Shown here in pieces: positions 31,719-40,921 of a stretch of DNA of 64,000 nucleotides; position 1 is the stretch's first letter, and each line of letters starts with the position of its first letter. Below the pieces are notes generated by a model, which saw only the letters and a program-made list of their open reading frames with translations, made no database searches and had not been told where the DNA came from. The translations under genes were made by a program, and so were the position numbers. The stretch is from Kineobactrum salinum. GTDB taxonomy: Bacteria; Pseudomonadota; Gammaproteobacteria; Pseudomonadales; Halieaceae. The stretch spans positions 3,720,001-3,784,000 of the forward strand of contig NZ_CP048711.1 of assembly GCF_010669285.1 (NCBI RefSeq). The letters run 5' to 3'.

Positions 31719-33698
31719 TTATCCGGCGGAAAACAGGTGGCTCAGCTGTGAAATTGCACGCCGGCCCTCCATCGCTGCTGGACCCCAATGCTGGTTACCC
31801 TTGAGCTCTGAGTGGGCGAAGGCTATGCGACCGAAATTCCTCGTCAGAACATCCCGTGGGGCGGGCGCTCCATTCTCGCCAAAGTAGAAGCCCGGTTGCG
31901 GAGTTACATAGGCGTGCCCCCAGCGGTTCAGGACAATGGCCTCGATATCCTTGTCGGGGTTGAAGCCATAGCTTCCATAAAGATGTGTCAGCTGCGCTCG
32001 TATCTGACGCTCGTATTCACTGAATGGCGTTGTCAGCATCTCGAGCCTGCCGCGCTGCCCCTGTTCCTGCAAAGATAGTCCCGGATAATAAAACGGTACA
32101 TAGAATGTCATGACAGCGGGGGAGTCCGGTGCCAGGGGTGGTGTTACATTGCCTACATGCATTGGCCGCCGAATATTGCAAAAAGCCCCGAATCCGCCCT
32201 TGTACAGTGTACCCGTTGCGCCCAGCTTCTCGATAAACCTCCAGTTGCTCAGGGCGACGTTGGCCACGAGAATTGGTGCGTGGTGAAAGCGGGCAAATGC
32301 ATTCTCATAGGATGAGGGCAGACCGCGTACGACGTGCTTGTTTACCCAGGCGCCGGTCGCCATGACGACAGCTCTGGCCTTGATTCGGTACGCTGACCCA
32401 TCCTTGATGTAGGTGACTTCCACCCCGTTCGAAGAATCCGGGTTGGCGTTATCATGCCGGACATGCACCACAGTGGAATTTTGTCGAAAGCGGAGCTGTT
32501 GTCCGGGCTGGTCGAGCAGCTCAAACTGGATGGGATTGTTCAATATCTCGGCGAAAGAATCACCGCCGGATATGGCTTCCGGTTTGGCCTTTTTAACGAA
32601 GTGACGCAGGAACCCGGAGTTGCCACCCGGAAAGGAATGTCGGTGGTCTATGGTAATTGTCTCATATCCCCGGAATCCCGGAAGCGCCACATTGAATGCG
32701 GCATAGGCGGAAATGACGTCGCAGCCCAGGCCTACTGCGCTGGCCAATATCGGATCGCAGTATTCAGTCACTGCGGCCGACAGGCCCAGCTCCTGTTCGA
32801 TGTAATGTTTGTAGGTCATGGTGTCCAGCCAGGCACGGAAGTTGGACCCCTGGTAGGGCGTCTGATTACTGCTTCTCCACGCCAGAAGATCATCACGTAC
32901 AGCGGCCGGATAGGGTGTATTGGTGAGCTGCTGTGACCAGGGGTTAAGGACATGTGTGGCCGGCCCTTCATCTGTGGGGCTGTTGAAGACGTAGCTGACG
33001 TCAACCTGGTCCTGGGTCCAGAACAGATAGCCGTAATTGTCCCGGCCAAAGCGCAGATTGTCGGAACCTGCGGGAAGATCGGCGTAACTGAACTGGGTCG
33101 GGATACCGAGCTCCCGATAGTAGTAGGCATCTCCGGCGGAGAAGTCCTCCGCTTCGGCGTTGCCCAGGTCGGGAATACTGAAACCGTTGGAACCCTGTGG
33201 CGCGACCAGGTGATGTCCATTTACCATGAATTCGTTCTGCTTTGCCTCGCCTCCGAAAACCGGATGATTGTCCAGCACCAGGCAGCTCGCGCTGGCTCCG
33301 GCCAGTTTCCGGTACTCGTATGCAGCCCCGACACCGGCCAGGCCGGCACCGACCACAATCAGGTCGTAGGATTCAGCGAGTTCATGAATTTCGTTGTCGG
33401 CAGACCGGTATTTTCCATCCCGCATTGAGTGCGCTGCGGAGACGGCCTCCGGGGTATTTCCGTGCGATGATGCGTAGTCGCCGATTCCACCGTAGCCATA
33501 CCACCAGTCACCCAGATCCGGGGTGGGGGGGAAGATTTTTTTGCCATCGCCGGAGGCGAGCGCGGCCAGGGGCGCAGGCGCAGTAAGCAGGGCGGCGCCG
33601 GCTCCGACCAGACTGGCGTTGACGAAATCGCGTCGGGTGATGTTGCCGTGTTCCTGGCTTCGGTAATACCTGGATTTTTTGGGTCTGAAAGAGGTCAT
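31719..33698 (-). CDS. Tat-exported FAD/NAD(P)-binding oxidoreductase
   Basis: About 659 residues from ATG 33698. I chose this over the longer frame because a Tat leader then starts properly: NITRRDFVNASLVGAGAALLTAPAPLAAL has the twin arginines. The Rossmann motif LIVVGAGLAGVGAAYEYRKL follows at about residue 112, then LDNHPVFGGEAKQNEF, an amine-oxidase-like FAD contact. A second FAD-binding region, RAVVMATGAWVN, lies near residue 450. It resembles flavin amine oxidases and phytoene-desaturase-like enzymes, but no precise function can be assigned. Being periplasmic, it must pass electrons to a quinone, cytochrome or oxygen. It follows the TonB receptor gene by 136 bases on the same strand with a hairpin between. 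Confidence 0.82.
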   Translation of the reverse strand: MTSFRPKKSRYYRSQEHGNITRRDFVNASLVGAGAALLTAPAPLAALASGDGKKIFPPTPDLGDWWYGYGGIGDYASSHGNTPEAVSAAHSMRDGKYRSADNEIHELAESYDLIVVGAGLAGVGAAYEYRKLAGASASCLVLDNHPVFGGEAKQNEFMVNGHHLVAPQGSNGFSIPDLGNAEAEDFSAGDAYYYRELGIPTQFSYADLPAGSDNLRFGRDNYGYLFWTQDQVDVSYVFNSPTDEGPATHVLNPWSQQLTNTPYPAAVRDDLLAWRSSNQTPYQGSNFRAWLDTMTYKHYIEQELGLSAAVTEYCDPILASAVGLGCDVISAYAAFNVALPGFRGYETITIDHRHSFPGGNSGFLRHFVKKAKPEAISGGDSFAEILNNPIQFELLDQPGQQLRFRQNSTVVHVRHDNANPDSSNGVEVTYIKDGSAYRIKARAVVMATGAWVNKHVVRGLPSSYENAFARFHHAPILVANVALSNWRFIEKLGATGTLYKGGFGAFCNIRRPMHVGNVTPPLAPDSPAVMTFYVPFYYPGLSLQEQGQRGRLEMLTTPFSEYERQIRAQLTHLYGSYGFNPDKDIEAIVLNRWGHAYVTPQPGFYFGENGAPAPRDVLTRNFGRIAFAHSELKGNQHWGPAAMEGRRAISQLSHLFSAG

Positions 33699-33759
33699 GG
33701 GAGTCGCCTGGTTTCGGGTTATATCAAATGAGTTTACTGTCCATCTGCGGTGCAACCAG

Positions 33760-33793
33760 GCCCTGTCGCGACGAATGTTTGTCGCGACAGGGC
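33760..33793. promoter_or_regulatory. 13-bp perfect hairpin between TonB receptor and Tat oxidoreductase
   Basis: Arms GCCCTGTCGCGAC and GTCGCGACAGGGC enclose an 8-base loop. No T-run follows on either strand, so it is not a classic terminator. In this position, between two genes read in the same direction, it may protect the upstream receptor mRNA or lower expression of the downstream gene. Confidence 0.55.
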
Positions 33794-33834
33794 TGCATTG
33801 TCGAATGCGAACGGGTCGCCGGAGCGATGGTTGC

Positions 33835-36158
33835 TCAGAGTCTGGCGCTTACACTGAGCCCGATGACACGTGGCTGGTTTACACTGTGAACACTATAAAA
33901 AGACGTGACGCGATTGAAGGTCGAAACCCGCTCATCCCACAAATTGTCTACGAACAGAGAGGCTTCCCATCGTGGTGACTCGAGGCCAAAGCGCAGGTTT
34001 CCCTTGAATGAGGCATCTGTCGGACTGCCAACCACAGGAAGACTGCGCTCCCATCCAACCACCATGATTGTTTCGTCCATATATTGGACGCCAAATTGCG
34101 CATAGCCAGCATAGGCTGCGAGAGCTCCAGTCAAAGGAAAGGTGTAGCGAGCGCTGGCACTGCCCTGCAGTTTTGGCGCGGAGGGCAATCTGTCCCCGTC
34201 CAGGCCAACGCCCAAGGGCAGGTCTGCGGTCAACTGTGCATCGTTGTAGGATCCGCCGAACCGCAAATCGAGCCCTTCGACAGGGTTGGCATAGATCTCG
34301 AGTTCCACCCCTGTGCTGCGAGCACTTTCTCCGTTGGCATAGATCTTGAAGCCACAACCTGAAAGATTTACTGGTACCTGCAGTTCCTCGTAGTCTATCC
34401 AGTACACGGAGGGGTTGACGACCAGTCGGTTGTCGAAAAAGGATGTCTTGGCGCTTATTTCGTAGTTCCATGCACTTTCGGAATCAAATCCCGCAGGCAC
34501 TTCGGACAGGCCGAGCTCAGCAAGATCCGGGGCGCATGGTTCGGCGGGGACGATATCGTTGGCGCCGCCGAGTTTGAAGCCTCGTACCGCCTGGGCCGCA
34601 ATGAGGACATCGTCGGTCCATTGGTAGCTGACCAGAAACTTCGGATTGATATCGCTTTCGCCAATTTTCCGGCTGCCTTCGGTCCTTCCGCCGTTGAGAA
34701 ACCCTCTCGCCGCCAGACTGAAGTCCTGGCTCTGGTCAAACCAGCGCAAGCCAGCCGTCACCGACCACTTGTCTGTCAGTGCATAGGACAGCTCAGTGAA
34801 GATCGCTACCTGTTCCTCGTCAACCTCATTTTCCGACTCGAATACATTGTCCTTGTTGCCTAGCTGCTCGCTTATGGGGGAGCCGAACGACTCGTCGAAC
34901 CCGGGAGTGGGCACGCTGGTGGCATAGGTGTGTTTCAGCTTGTTGTAAAATACGCCCAGCTGCCATTCGAAGGGGCCGCTGTGTTGTGAGGTCAGGCGGA
35001 ATTCCTGGACAAAGTCTTCGTAGGTGGTCAGTTCAAAAAATTGACTGACCACGTCGTCTACACCGGCTGCAAACTGGGTTAAGGTGGTCAGGTCCACCAT
35101 GGTGTCTGCATCACGATCCTGGAAAGATGTAGAGGAGATCAGATCCGCCCAGCCAAAATCGTATTTGAGCTCGAGATTGTAGAGCTTCATTGTATCTTTG
35201 TGGTATTCATCAGTTCTCGCATCGGTCTCATCGAAACCCAAGGTTACGTCGTCAATGTAGGGATCATCGATGAGCCGCGCCGTGCCGGGCGAGTTGTTCA
35301 GGTCCTGATAGATTATCTTCCCCAACACGGTGGTTTTCTGGTTGGGCCGCCATTCCGCGATCAGCCGGCCGCCGTTGAGCTCCAATTCGTTGATATTCTT
35401 TTCACCCAAATAGACGTTATCTGTCCAGCCACCATCCATATCGTGGTATGCAATAGCGCGCACGCCGAAGACCTCGTCTACAACGGGAATATTGATGATC
35501 CCCGTTACTTCACGGCTGGAGCTTCCTCCTTTGATACTGGCGAGTTCGGAACTGCCTTCGAGTTCGAATTCGTTCAGGTTGGGACGGTTGCCGACGAGCT
35601 TGATGGCGCCCCCCATTGATCCCGCTCCATAGAGTGTGCCTTGCGGGCCTCGCAATACCTCAATGCGATTCAGGTCAACCGCCTTCAGATCCGGTATGCG
35701 CAGGTTGGTGCCCAGAGGCACCTCATCATAGTAGAGCCCCACGCCCTGACGCGCCGTGGGCCGGTCGTTGGGTATCCCGCCAGCAGAGAGCCCCGCATGA
35801 CGAGTTGTCCCCTGCCTGGTTGTTCCTGTAGCCAGGAGATACTGGGAGCGACCTGACTTATATCTTCCAGTCCCTGAATCCGCTCCCGGCGCAGTTGCTC
35901 CGCCGAAATGGCGGTAATGCTTCCGGGAACATTCTGCACCGTCTCTTCGCGTTTGCGGGCACTGACAACAATCTCTTCCAGCGCGCCTCGTCGCCGGTTT
36001 TCCACCTGTTCCGTGGCCCGCCCATCCTGTTCCGCTGCCAATGTGTCGGTATGGATAAGTGATGTGGCCAGGGTCGAGATAACGATACCCACAGAGGGCA
36101 CCATGGCCCCATGGCGCAAGAATTTCCTGGAAAATATGCTGTTACGAGTTTTAGTCAT
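33835..36158 (-). CDS. TonB-dependent receptor (frameshift)
   Basis: An outer-membrane receptor of about 774 residues after repair. ATG 36158 gives a leader (MVPSVGIVISTLATSLIHTDTLA), then LEEIVVSARKREETVQNVPGSITAI, the TonB box/plug start. The frame breaks at the CCCC run 35791-35794; one added base gives the conserved VMRGLSAGGIPNDRPTARQGVGLYYDEVPLG. The plug continues with NRIEVLRGPQGTLYGAGSMGGAI. The barrel ends with the aromatic-poor VIGLSVSARL. Within the module TetR, hydrolase, Tat oxidoreductase and receptor, it probably brings in the substrate. Confidence 0.9.
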
Positions 36159-36671
36159 GGGGATCCCCGTGGCTGTTGGTCGAATTGCTCCCTTGTTATG
36201 TTCCGGCTCGAGCCAGTTTGGAGCGCGGTGCATTCCTGCCATGCTCGCGGTGCGGCGCTAGCCTGAACTGAAAATAGCCTGACCATACACATGTGTCAAG
36301 TTAGAAATTACTGTTTATGAGCTGGATTGGCGGAGCCGCAGTTTTATGAATCTGGGGATTTCACGCACAAGAGGAAATAGTACCTGGTGATAGTATTAAC
36401 TGCTTTACGGGGATATATTGGATTACTGGCCGAGCTTTTCTCAGATTTTCGGTTCGTTTGACGATCTCCGGTCTGCCGGCTTTGGCCAGCTATAACGGAC
36501 ACATATGTATATTGATCAAGCCGCGTTTTTTGCCGAGCGGCTTGACGGGATTGGCAGACTCCGACCCCAAGTGGCCTGTTTCAGGATCAGGCAGGCTCTC
36601 GCGGTGAGGGGATTTGCCAGGGATATTCCAGCAGTGAGCTGGGTGGAGGGTCGATGGAGTGGGCCGCGGCC
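36159..36671. other. Gap upstream of the TonB receptor
   Basis: A 513-base non-coding stretch between the receptor start and the end of the first HD-GYP gene. It is AT-rich from 36270 to 36500, where the receptor promoter should lie, and contains the palindrome at 36287-36296 and ACACATATGTAT at 36500. The GC-rich last third has open frames that look like chance. No gene recognised. Confidence 0.5.
36287..36296. promoter_or_regulatory. Palindrome in the TonB receptor promoter region
   Basis: ACACATGTGT (within CATACACATGTGTCA) lies 129-138 bases upstream of the receptor start. It shares the pattern ATACAC..GTGT with the 18-bp palindrome at 30597-30614, so it could be a second site for the same TetR-family regulator. 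Ten symmetric bases alone can arise by chance. Confidence 0.35.
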
Positions 36672-37931
36672 TCAGGCGCCGGCCAGGGCCCCCTGCAGCG
36701 CCCAACTGGCAAGGTCAATGCCGTAGGCGCCCGGTTCCAGGCTGCGGACAATATTCAGCGGCGGCGCTGTTCCTCCGCGCGGTAGCGGCCTGTTCTGCAG
36801 ATCCACCAGGGTGGGCGCAGCCTGGGCCTGCTTGGCGGGGTTCAGCAGCACCAGGACCTTGGGTTTCAGGCGCTGACTGCGATATTCCGCGACCACCACG
36901 CCCACCTCGCCGGAGGACAGTTCCACCAGCGTGGTTGCGGGATAGACGCCGACGGCCCGGATAAAGGCTTCCACCAGCTCTGCCTGAAATCCGGTATCGC
37001 GGGTATCGTAGAGTACCCGGATTGCATGCGACGGCGACATCGCAGTGGCATGAGCACGATTGCGGGTCATCGCCGCATAGGTGTCGACAATGCCGGCGAT
37101 GCGGGCCACCGGCGGGATCTGGTCGCCCTTCAACCCTCGAGGGTAGCCCGAGCCATCGTGGCGCTCGTGATGGCAGGCCACCATGTTCACAACATCCGGG
37201 ACAATGATGCCGCTCTCCTCGACGATGGCGAGACCGTGCGCGACATGGGCCTGCATCTGCGCCTTCTCGGTCGGACTGAGGGCACGGCGGAGCTGCAGCA
37301 GGGCGGGATCGACCCGCAGTTTGCCGATGTCCATCAGCAGCGCGCCCAGGGCCAGCGAACGCAGGTCCTGGCGCGACAGGCCCAGCTCTCGTCCCAGTGC
37401 CAGGGCCCAGATGGCGGCGCCCAGGGAATGCTGGTAACTGGATTCGTCATGCTGCCGCAGGCGCGTTACCCACAGGCAGGCATCGGGGTTCCTGCTTATC
37501 GTCGCAATCAGCGGTTCGATGGATTTCTTGAGCCGGATGACATTGACCCTACCGCCCCTGGCGACCTCCTCGTATACCTGGCCGAGATCGTTCCTGAGGG
37601 TTTGCAGTGCTGCCTCTGCCCGTGGCTGTTCCTCGGCGAAGCGAGTTTCATCGCCATAGCTGCCCAGTTGCCGGTCGTAGAAAATGTGTTGCAACGGGAC
37701 GGGCTGGTAATTGCTGCGGCGAACACGTCGTGCGACCTCGGCGTTTTTTTTGCTCTGAAGCGTGTCCACGAATACATGGGCGCAGTGATCCCGCAGGCCA
37801 CTGATTTGTGCCCGGGTCTCGATGCGAAAGCCCTGGATGCGAAATGGCGTTTCCAGCCACGGGCGGTCCAGGGCACTGACGAACATGCCGATTTCCAGGT
37901 CGTCAGTGGCTATTTTAATGGTCGCAAGCAT
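36672..37931 (-). CDS. HD-GYP domain protein with DUF3391 N-terminus (paralog A)
   Basis: A 419-residue protein. N-terminal DUF3391-type region (IKIATDDLEIGMFVSALDRPWLETPFRIQGF), then an HD-GYP domain with HQHSLGAAIWALALG, HHERHDGSGYPRGLKGDQIP and IVDTYAAMT. HD-GYP proteins hydrolyse c-di-GMP. Here the defining HD dyad reads LLMDIGKLRV, with Met in place of His, while the HHE, GYP and other metal residues are present. Activity may be altered. It is a tandem paralog of the next gene, with the same change. Confidence 0.92.
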   Translation of the reverse strand: MLATIKIATDDLEIGMFVSALDRPWLETPFRIQGFRIETRAQISGLRDHCAHVFVDTLQSKKNAEVARRVRRSNYQPVPLQHIFYDRQLGSYGDETRFAEEQPRAEAALQTLRNDLGQVYEEVARGGRVNVIRLKKSIEPLIATISRNPDACLWVTRLRQHDESSYQHSLGAAIWALALGRELGLSRQDLRSLALGALLMDIGKLRVDPALLQLRRALSPTEKAQMQAHVAHGLAIVEESGIIVPDVVNMVACHHERHDGSGYPRGLKGDQIPPVARIAGIVDTYAAMTRNRAHATAMSPSHAIRVLYDTRDTGFQAELVEAFIRAVGVYPATTLVELSSGEVGVVVAEYRSQRLKPKVLVLLNPAKQAQAAPTLVDLQNRPLPRGGTAPPLNIVRSLEPGAYGIDLASWALQGALAGA

Positions 37932-38103
37932 TCAGGCTACGCGCTCCCGCGGTCATATCCGCAGTACTGTCAACACAAGCTTAGCGTCGAGCCCCCTCAA
38001 ATGAGTGATTTTTCTGCAGAAAAGTCCAGAAATTTCAAAATTCCGACAATTCGGGCGATCCGCGGAGTTGAGTCGCTGCCACCCTCACTGTTTCGGGTGG
38101 TGC

Positions 38104-39354
38104 TCAGATTCCGAACTGGCGGTGCAGGTCGATAATGCCCAGGTCGATGCCATAGGCGTCGGGCTCCAGGCTACGCTTGATACTGGGCATTTTGGGCTTG
38201 CGCCAGCCGGTACTGGCTTGCAGTTTCAACAGGGTGGGTCTGGCCAGTGGACGTTTGTGTTCGTCCAGCATGACCAGTACGGTCGGCCGCAGGCGGTGGC
38301 TCCGGTATTCGGCCACCACGACTGCGATTGAACCATTCGACAGCTCCACTACGGAGCCCGCGGGGTAAATGCCGATTGCCCTGATAAAGGCCTCCACCAG
38401 TTCTGCCTGGAACTCGACATCACGGGCGTCGTAGAGGGTGCGCATGGCCTGGGCGGGGGACATGGCCGATGCATAGCCGCGATCAGCGGTGATGGCGCCG
38501 TAGGTATCCACGACCGCAGCGATACGGGCAAAGGCGGGAATACGATCCTCCTCCAGGCCCCGCGGATAGCCCGAGCCGTTGTAGCGCTCATGATGGTGGG
38601 CCGCCATTTCCAGCACGTCCCGGTTCATAATGCCGCTGCTGCGGATGATGTCCAGGCCGTGAATCACATGTTCCCGCACTTCCATGGCTTCTTCGCCGGT
38701 CAGCGGGCGCTGGGCCTGCAGCAACTCCTGGCGCACACGCAGAGTGCCGACATCCATCAGCATCGCACCCATTGCCAGCGAGCGCAGGTCGCGGCGCGGC
38801 AGACCCAGCTCGCGCCCCAGCGCTACCGCCCAGATGCCCGAACTGAGGGAGCGGTCATAGGTCGATTGGTCGTGCCGCTTCAGTCGCGACACCCACAGGC
38901 AGGCGTCGGGGTTGCGGCTGATGCTGCCGATCAGCGGCTCGAGTGACTGCTTGAGGCGGATAACATTGAGTTTGTCATCGTCGAGCGCGCGCCGGTACAT
39001 GTCCTCCAGGTCGCCCGACAGTGCCGTCAGCGCCTTGCGGGCCACCGTGTGTTCGGCCATGAAGTCGCTCTGGTCGGTGTAGCCCTTGATGCTGCGATCA
39101 TAGAAGATCGTTTCCACCGGCAATGGCTTGCGGCTGCTGCTGACCTTCGGCAGTTCGATCGATGTGGGGTGGTCGGCCTGTTCCGTATCCACCAGGACAT
39201 ACTGGCAGTACTGTTGCAGCTGCCGGATCTGCTCCTGGTCCTCCAGCCGGAAGCCCTGGATCCTGAACGGCGTTCCCAGCCAGGGTCTGTCCAGCTGGCT
39301 GACGAACATCCCGATTTGCAGCTCCTCGGTGGCGACCTTTCTGGTTTCCAGCAT
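38104..39354 (-). CDS. HD-GYP domain protein with DUF3391 N-terminus (paralog B)
   Basis: A 416-residue paralog of the downstream gene, clearly from a tandem duplication: VATEELQIGMFVSQLDRPWLGTPFRIQGF in the DUF3391-type region, and HHHERYNGSGYPRGLEEDRIP plus VVDTYGAITADRGYA in the HD-GYP domain. The HD position reads MLMDVGTLRV, so both the His of HD and the following Lys of the usual D-x-G-K are replaced. It is therefore more degenerate than paralog A and may sense rather than cleave c-di-GMP. The two genes are 172 bases apart. Confidence 0.92.
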   Translation of the reverse strand: MLETRKVATEELQIGMFVSQLDRPWLGTPFRIQGFRLEDQEQIRQLQQYCQYVLVDTEQADHPTSIELPKVSSSRKPLPVETIFYDRSIKGYTDQSDFMAEHTVARKALTALSGDLEDMYRRALDDDKLNVIRLKQSLEPLIGSISRNPDACLWVSRLKRHDQSTYDRSLSSGIWAVALGRELGLPRRDLRSLAMGAMLMDVGTLRVRQELLQAQRPLTGEEAMEVREHVIHGLDIIRSSGIMNRDVLEMAAHHHERYNGSGYPRGLEEDRIPAFARIAAVVDTYGAITADRGYASAMSPAQAMRTLYDARDVEFQAELVEAFIRAIGIYPAGSVVELSNGSIAVVVAEYRSHRLRPTVLVMLDEHKRPLARPTLLKLQASTGWRKPKMPSIKRSLEPDAYGIDLGIIDLHRQFGI

Positions 39355-39658
39355 TACAGCGCGCTACTCCCTGGTTCGCTGTGACGGGATGGATAGTGTA
39401 GCGCGGATGCCTGGCCGCTTGCAGGACAGGTGCATGACGAGGGCTGTATTCAGGCCGAAATGGTGCCGGATGACATAGCGATTTTCTCTGTAGGGCGGCC
39501 ATTACTGTCGGAATTTTTTACAACGGGCAGCTTGCAGGCTCCGGGGGTGTTTTGCAGCTTGTTGGAATGCCGAAGAAATCATGTTAGTGGCATGCAGTGT
39601 GCTTGGAAAAATGCACTGGGGACTTGACAGTCCCTCCCAACTGCGTAGGGGATCTTCC
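39355..39658. other. Divergent gap between HD-GYP paralog B and PEP-CTERM gene
   Basis: A 304-base region that must carry both promoters. The stretch before 39659 has a good ribosome site (AGGGGA, about 39648). I see no palindrome or repeat that stands out. Confidence 0.45.
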
Positions 39659-40189
39659 ATGAACAGAATCAACACGTTCGCGAGGGCACTTGTCGCCCTG
39701 ATGTTGTTCTTCGGTTTGTTCGCCAGCCATCAGGCGCGCGCGGGCCTGCTCGGCAGTGAACTCACCTTTTCGTTCATCTCCGGAACCTATGAAGACAGCG
39801 CCACCGGCCTTGCCGGAAGCGACGATTTGACGGTAACCGGCTTCTTTGGCGATGATTTTTTCGTTCCCGGCTTCACCGACAACAGCCTGACAGTTTTTCT
39901 GGAGACCGACTTTACCGGGGAGACCACATACGGTCCTCTCGTTTCTCTTGTCCTGTCGGGTGCGGACTTTCTGGGCGTCGAACAGTTGACCACCGATGTG
40001 CTGGGGCTGGCCCTGTCCTCGTTCTCGATCACCGGCGATATGCTCGAAATCTCGCTGGCCTCAACCACCTGGGTCAACGGCAATTCGTTTACCGTCGCGC
40101 TGGCGCTGGATCAGGCGACGGTGCCGGTACCGGCGACCCTGGTCCTGTTGGGACTGGGCCTGCTCGGGCTGGGGTGGATGCGGCGATAA
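39659..40189 (+). CDS. PEP-CTERM-type exported protein
   Basis: A 176-residue secreted protein. The signal peptide is MNRINTFARALVALMLFFGLFASHQARA; the middle is Thr/Ser/Gly-rich and beta-like; the end is VPVPATLVLLGLGLLGLGWMRR. That end is a PEP-CTERM-type sorting signal (V-P-x-P-A, hydrophobic helix, Arg cluster) recognised by exosortases. Such proteins are linked to exopolysaccharide or biofilm matrix. I chose ATG 39659 over the longer frame from 39581 because of the AGGGGA ribosome site and the clean leader. No exosortase gene is in the window. Confidence 0.85.
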   Translation: MNRINTFARALVALMLFFGLFASHQARAGLLGSELTFSFISGTYEDSATGLAGSDDLTVTGFFGDDFFVPGFTDNSLTVFLETDFTGETTYGPLVSLVLSGADFLGVEQLTTDVLGLALSSFSITGDMLEISLASTTWVNGNSFTVALALDQATVPVPATLVLLGLGLLGLGWMRR

Positions 40190-40313
40190 GCCACGGCACG
40201 GGGGCGGCCTGCGCCGCGCCTGCAGGCGGGTGGCGCTCCGTGTATCCTTGCCGCCGCGTCCCTGGCAGTGATCGCTTGCAGAGGTGCTGGCCGCGCTCAG
40301 ATTACAGGTGGCG

Positions 40314-40784
40314 CTAACCCCTGGAATCCACCGGCAGCGGCGCTGGAGGCTTGATCGCCTTGAGCACGATGCAGGACGAGATATCCTTGACGCTATCGAA
40401 GCTGAGGATGCCCCCCATCGTCAGCTCTGCAAGATCATCGATATCCCTGGCCACCACTTTCAGCAGGAGATCGTGGCTGCCGGTCAATGCCACGCACTCC
40501 GTAACCCGTGGCTCTCCCTGTAGTGCATCAAAAAATTCGTTCGTTATGGTTTCGGAACGCTGATCCAGGTTGACCAGGATGTAGGCAGAGACATTGAGGC
40601 CGATCTTGCGCGGGCTCAGTACCGCCTTGTAACCCTCGATAATGCCGGACTCTTCGAGCGCCCTGGTTTTGCGCAGACAGGGGGATTCCGAGATGCCCGC
40701 GGCTTCCGCCAACAGCACGTTACTGATACGGCCATCACGCTGGAGCACGTCCAGTATGCGGCGTTCTGACTGTCCAATCTTCAT
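40314..40784 (-). CDS. Lrp/AsnC-family transcriptional regulator
   Basis: A 156-residue protein: helix-turn-helix SERRILDVLQRDGRISN / LAEAAGISESPCLRKTRALEESGIIEGYKA and a C-terminal RAM domain (CVALTGSHDLLLKVVARDIDDL). It is divergent from the cytochrome P450 gene across about 137 bases and probably controls it (inference). It is not closely similar to the other Lrp-type protein at 20922-21395. Confidence 0.92.
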   Translation of the reverse strand: MKIGQSERRILDVLQRDGRISNVLLAEAAGISESPCLRKTRALEESGIIEGYKAVLSPRKIGLNVSAYILVNLDQRSETITNEFFDALQGEPRVTECVALTGSHDLLLKVVARDIDDLAELTMGGILSFDSVKDISSCIVLKAIKPPAPLPVDSRG

Positions 40785-40921
40785 AGGCAGATTCCACCCA
40801 TTTATTGAATTTATCGGCGTATTATTTCTGTTCTTGTTATTTTCCTGTTCATGTTAACAAACTATTGTCCATTATTTCACAATATAATGTCCTCCTGTTT
40901 CGCTGCACCCGGGAGTCACCT

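Noticed and set aside
37026-38135. 369-codon plus-strand frame opposite HD-GYP paralog A
   Set aside because: It lies antisense to a strong HD-GYP domain and has no recognisable protein features.
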